In this document: in pieces, positions 4,477 to 5,548 of the stretch
Numbering within the stretch: position 1 is the stretch's first letter
How the letters are laid out: each line of letters starts with the position of its first letter
From: Planctomycetota bacterium
GTDB lineage: Bacteria > Planctomycetota > Phycisphaerae > UBA1845 > PWPN01
NCBI GenBank assembly: GCA_016209665.1
Contig: JACQVT010000534.1
Span: forward strand, 1-5,548
DNA: 5,548 nucleotides
Reading direction: 5' to 3'
Position numbers and translations under genes: made by a program
The notes under the pieces: model-generated
Told to the model about the DNA's origin: nothing
The model's database searches: none
The model's input: only the letters and a program-made list of their open reading frames with translations

Positions 4477-5548
4477 ATGGTACGGCGTTCTGAGTCCAGC
4501 GGAACCGCGCTGTCGCGTCGCGGCTTCCTGAAGTCGGCCGGCGCGACCCTGTCCGTGATGGGGCTGGCGGCCTGCGCGCCCACGCCCGCCGCGAGCCCCA
4601 CGGCGCCGCCCGCGGCCGGCAAGCCGGCGCCCGCGACCGCGGCTCCCGCAACCTCCTCCGGCGCCAAGACGACGGTCGTGGTGTCCAGCTGGCACTGGCG
4701 CGAGGTCGGCGGCATGCAGTCGTGGTGGGAGTACGGCAAGCAGCAGTTCGAGCAGAAGTTCCCCGACATCGCGATCGAAGCCCGCTACGTTCCCTACAAT
4801 CAGTACTTCGACCAGATGTACGTAGAGATGGGAGCGGGCAATCCTGCGGACATCTACAGCGCCAACCAGCCCGCCAGCTTCGTCATGATGGCCGGCGGGC
4901 AGGTAGAGCCGCTCAACAAGTGGGTCGAAAAGTCCAGCGTCGCCAAGGACTTCGTCCCGATCATCAACAGCCCGGTGTGTTCCAGCAACGGCAACATCTA
5001 CATGGTGCCGATGAACCAGCTCACGGGCCATTACCTCCACTACAACAAGGCCATGCTGGACGCGGTGGGCGCGAAGGCCCCCACGACGCCCCAGGAGTTC
5101 TATGACGTGGCCAAGAAGGTCAACAACCCGCCGTCACGTTTCGGGGCGCTGCTGGACACCGGCACGGCCGACCCGCTCTATCAGCAGCTGGTGCTGGCGG
5201 CGATCGGGTTCGGGGGAAACTGGTGGGACGTCGAGAAGCCCAAGACCCCCACGGCGAACTCCAAGCCGGTGCTCGAGGCGATGACCTGGTACAAGAGCCT
5301 GATCACCGACGGGCTGGTCCCGCGCGGCGCGGACTCCATCGGGCACATCAAGATGTACTCCGAGGAGCGCGTCGCGATGTTCCTGAGCGGCACGTACGCG
5401 ATGGGCCAGATCAAGGCGAATAACGCGGCTCTCGTGCCGAACACCATCGTCACGCCGCTGCCGTGGAAAGATGGCCGCACCTTCGTCGTGTCGCTCGGGA
5501 ACATGATGGCGAAGGGTAGCAAGAACAAGGACGCGGCCTGGGAGTACC
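4477..5548 (+). CDS. ABC transporter solute-binding lipoprotein (family 1, sugar type) with Tat signal, 3' end outside the window
   Basis: Extracytoplasmic receptor that captures a solute and delivers it to an ABC permease. The frame is open for 357 codons to the window edge, against roughly 430-450 for the family, so about a fifth is missing. The N-terminus has a textbook twin-arginine motif, SRRGFLK (13-19), a short hydrophobic segment, and a lipobox LAAC with Cys33 as the lipidation site. An Ala/Pro/Thr-rich linker follows (34-62). The mature domain begins near TTVVVSSWHW (65-74). It shows the family-1 layout: FEQKFPDIAIEARYVPYNQY (91-110), GAGNPADIY (119-127), LHYNKAMLDAVGAKAPTTPQEF (187-208, split YNKAML and PTTPQEF), FLSGTYAMG (302-310) and AKGSKNKDAAWEY (345-357). 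Aromatic residues (Trp72, Trp74, Trp83, Trp84, Trp249, Trp250) are typical of sugar contacts. It lies 108 bases behind the aminotransferase. Permease genes are expected beyond the edge. Substrate unknown. Confidence 0.9.
   Translation, partial: MVRRSESSGTALSRRGFLKSAGATLSVMGLAACAPTPAASPTAPPAAGKPAPATAAPATSSGAKTTVVVSSWHWREVGGMQSWWEYGKQQFEQKFPDIAIEARYVPYNQYFDQMYVEMGAGNPADIYSANQPASFVMMAGGQVEPLNKWVEKSSVAKDFVPIINSPVCSSNGNIYMVPMNQLTGHYLHYNKAMLDAVGAKAPTTPQEFYDVAKKVNNPPSRFGALLDTGTADPLYQQLVLAAIGFGGNWWDVEKPKTPTANSKPVLEAMTWYKSLITDGLVPRGADSIGHIKMYSEERVAMFLSGTYAMGQIKANNAALVPNTIVTPLPWKDGRTFVVSLGNMMAKGSKNKDAAWEY

Noticed and set aside
2988..4493. Plus-strand open frame of 501 codons overlapping the aminotransferase in another frame
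   Set aside because: It starts inside the -10 box, has no ribosome site, and is a low-complexity Arg/Gly/Ala translation. The 3052-4368 frame carries all the class III aminotransferase motifs.
1..5548. CRISPR array, tRNA/rRNA, transposase or phage genes
   Set aside because: No regularly spaced repeats, no tRNA-like folds and no recognisable mobile-element proteins were seen on either strand.

Overview
This is a GC-rich bacterial window (G/C strongly favoured at third codon positions) carrying carbohydrate and amine catabolism genes. The organism cannot be named from it. A Tat-exported lipoprotein solute-binding protein with a long Ala/Pro/Thr linker, beside inositol-type genes, would fit Chloroflexota or another high-GC, largely uncultured lineage. 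That placement is inference.

Left half, all on the minus strand. The window edge cuts the start of an ArsR-family regulator (78 to 1). About 200 bases without a convincing gene follow. Next is an intact iolC-type PfkB kinase (1304 to 279), the 5-dehydro-2-deoxygluconokinase of myo-inositol breakdown. Its upstream neighbour on the same strand is the C-terminal part of a methylmalonate/malonate-semialdehyde dehydrogenase (mmsA/iolA, about 1905 to 1340). This has lost its catalytic part and carries a one-base frameshift near 1555, so it looks like a pseudogene. Further upstream is a GntR/HutC-type regulator with a UTRA ligand domain (2886 to 2020).

Right half, on the plus strand, divergent from the regulator. 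A class III PLP aminotransferase (3052 to 4368) is followed after 108 bases by an ABC-transporter solute-binding lipoprotein (from 4477, running off the right edge). The divergent region holds a sigma70-like promoter for the aminotransferase (TTGACT, 17 bases, TATGGT). Its spacer is filled by overlapping perfect palindromes with the core GTCTAGAC, the core of DasR/NagR-type operators. The adjacent regulator is therefore a good candidate for direct, ligand-relieved control of the aminotransferase and transporter unit.

Together the genes suggest uptake of a sugar-like or amino-sugar/cyclitol substrate, transamination, and feeding into an inositol-like route. The broken dehydrogenase implies that the local pathway has decayed or been rearranged, or that a functional dehydrogenase is encoded elsewhere. 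No wholly new system is evident. The strongest observations are the operator-in-promoter arrangement, the broken mmsA, and a four-cysteine insert in the aminotransferase.
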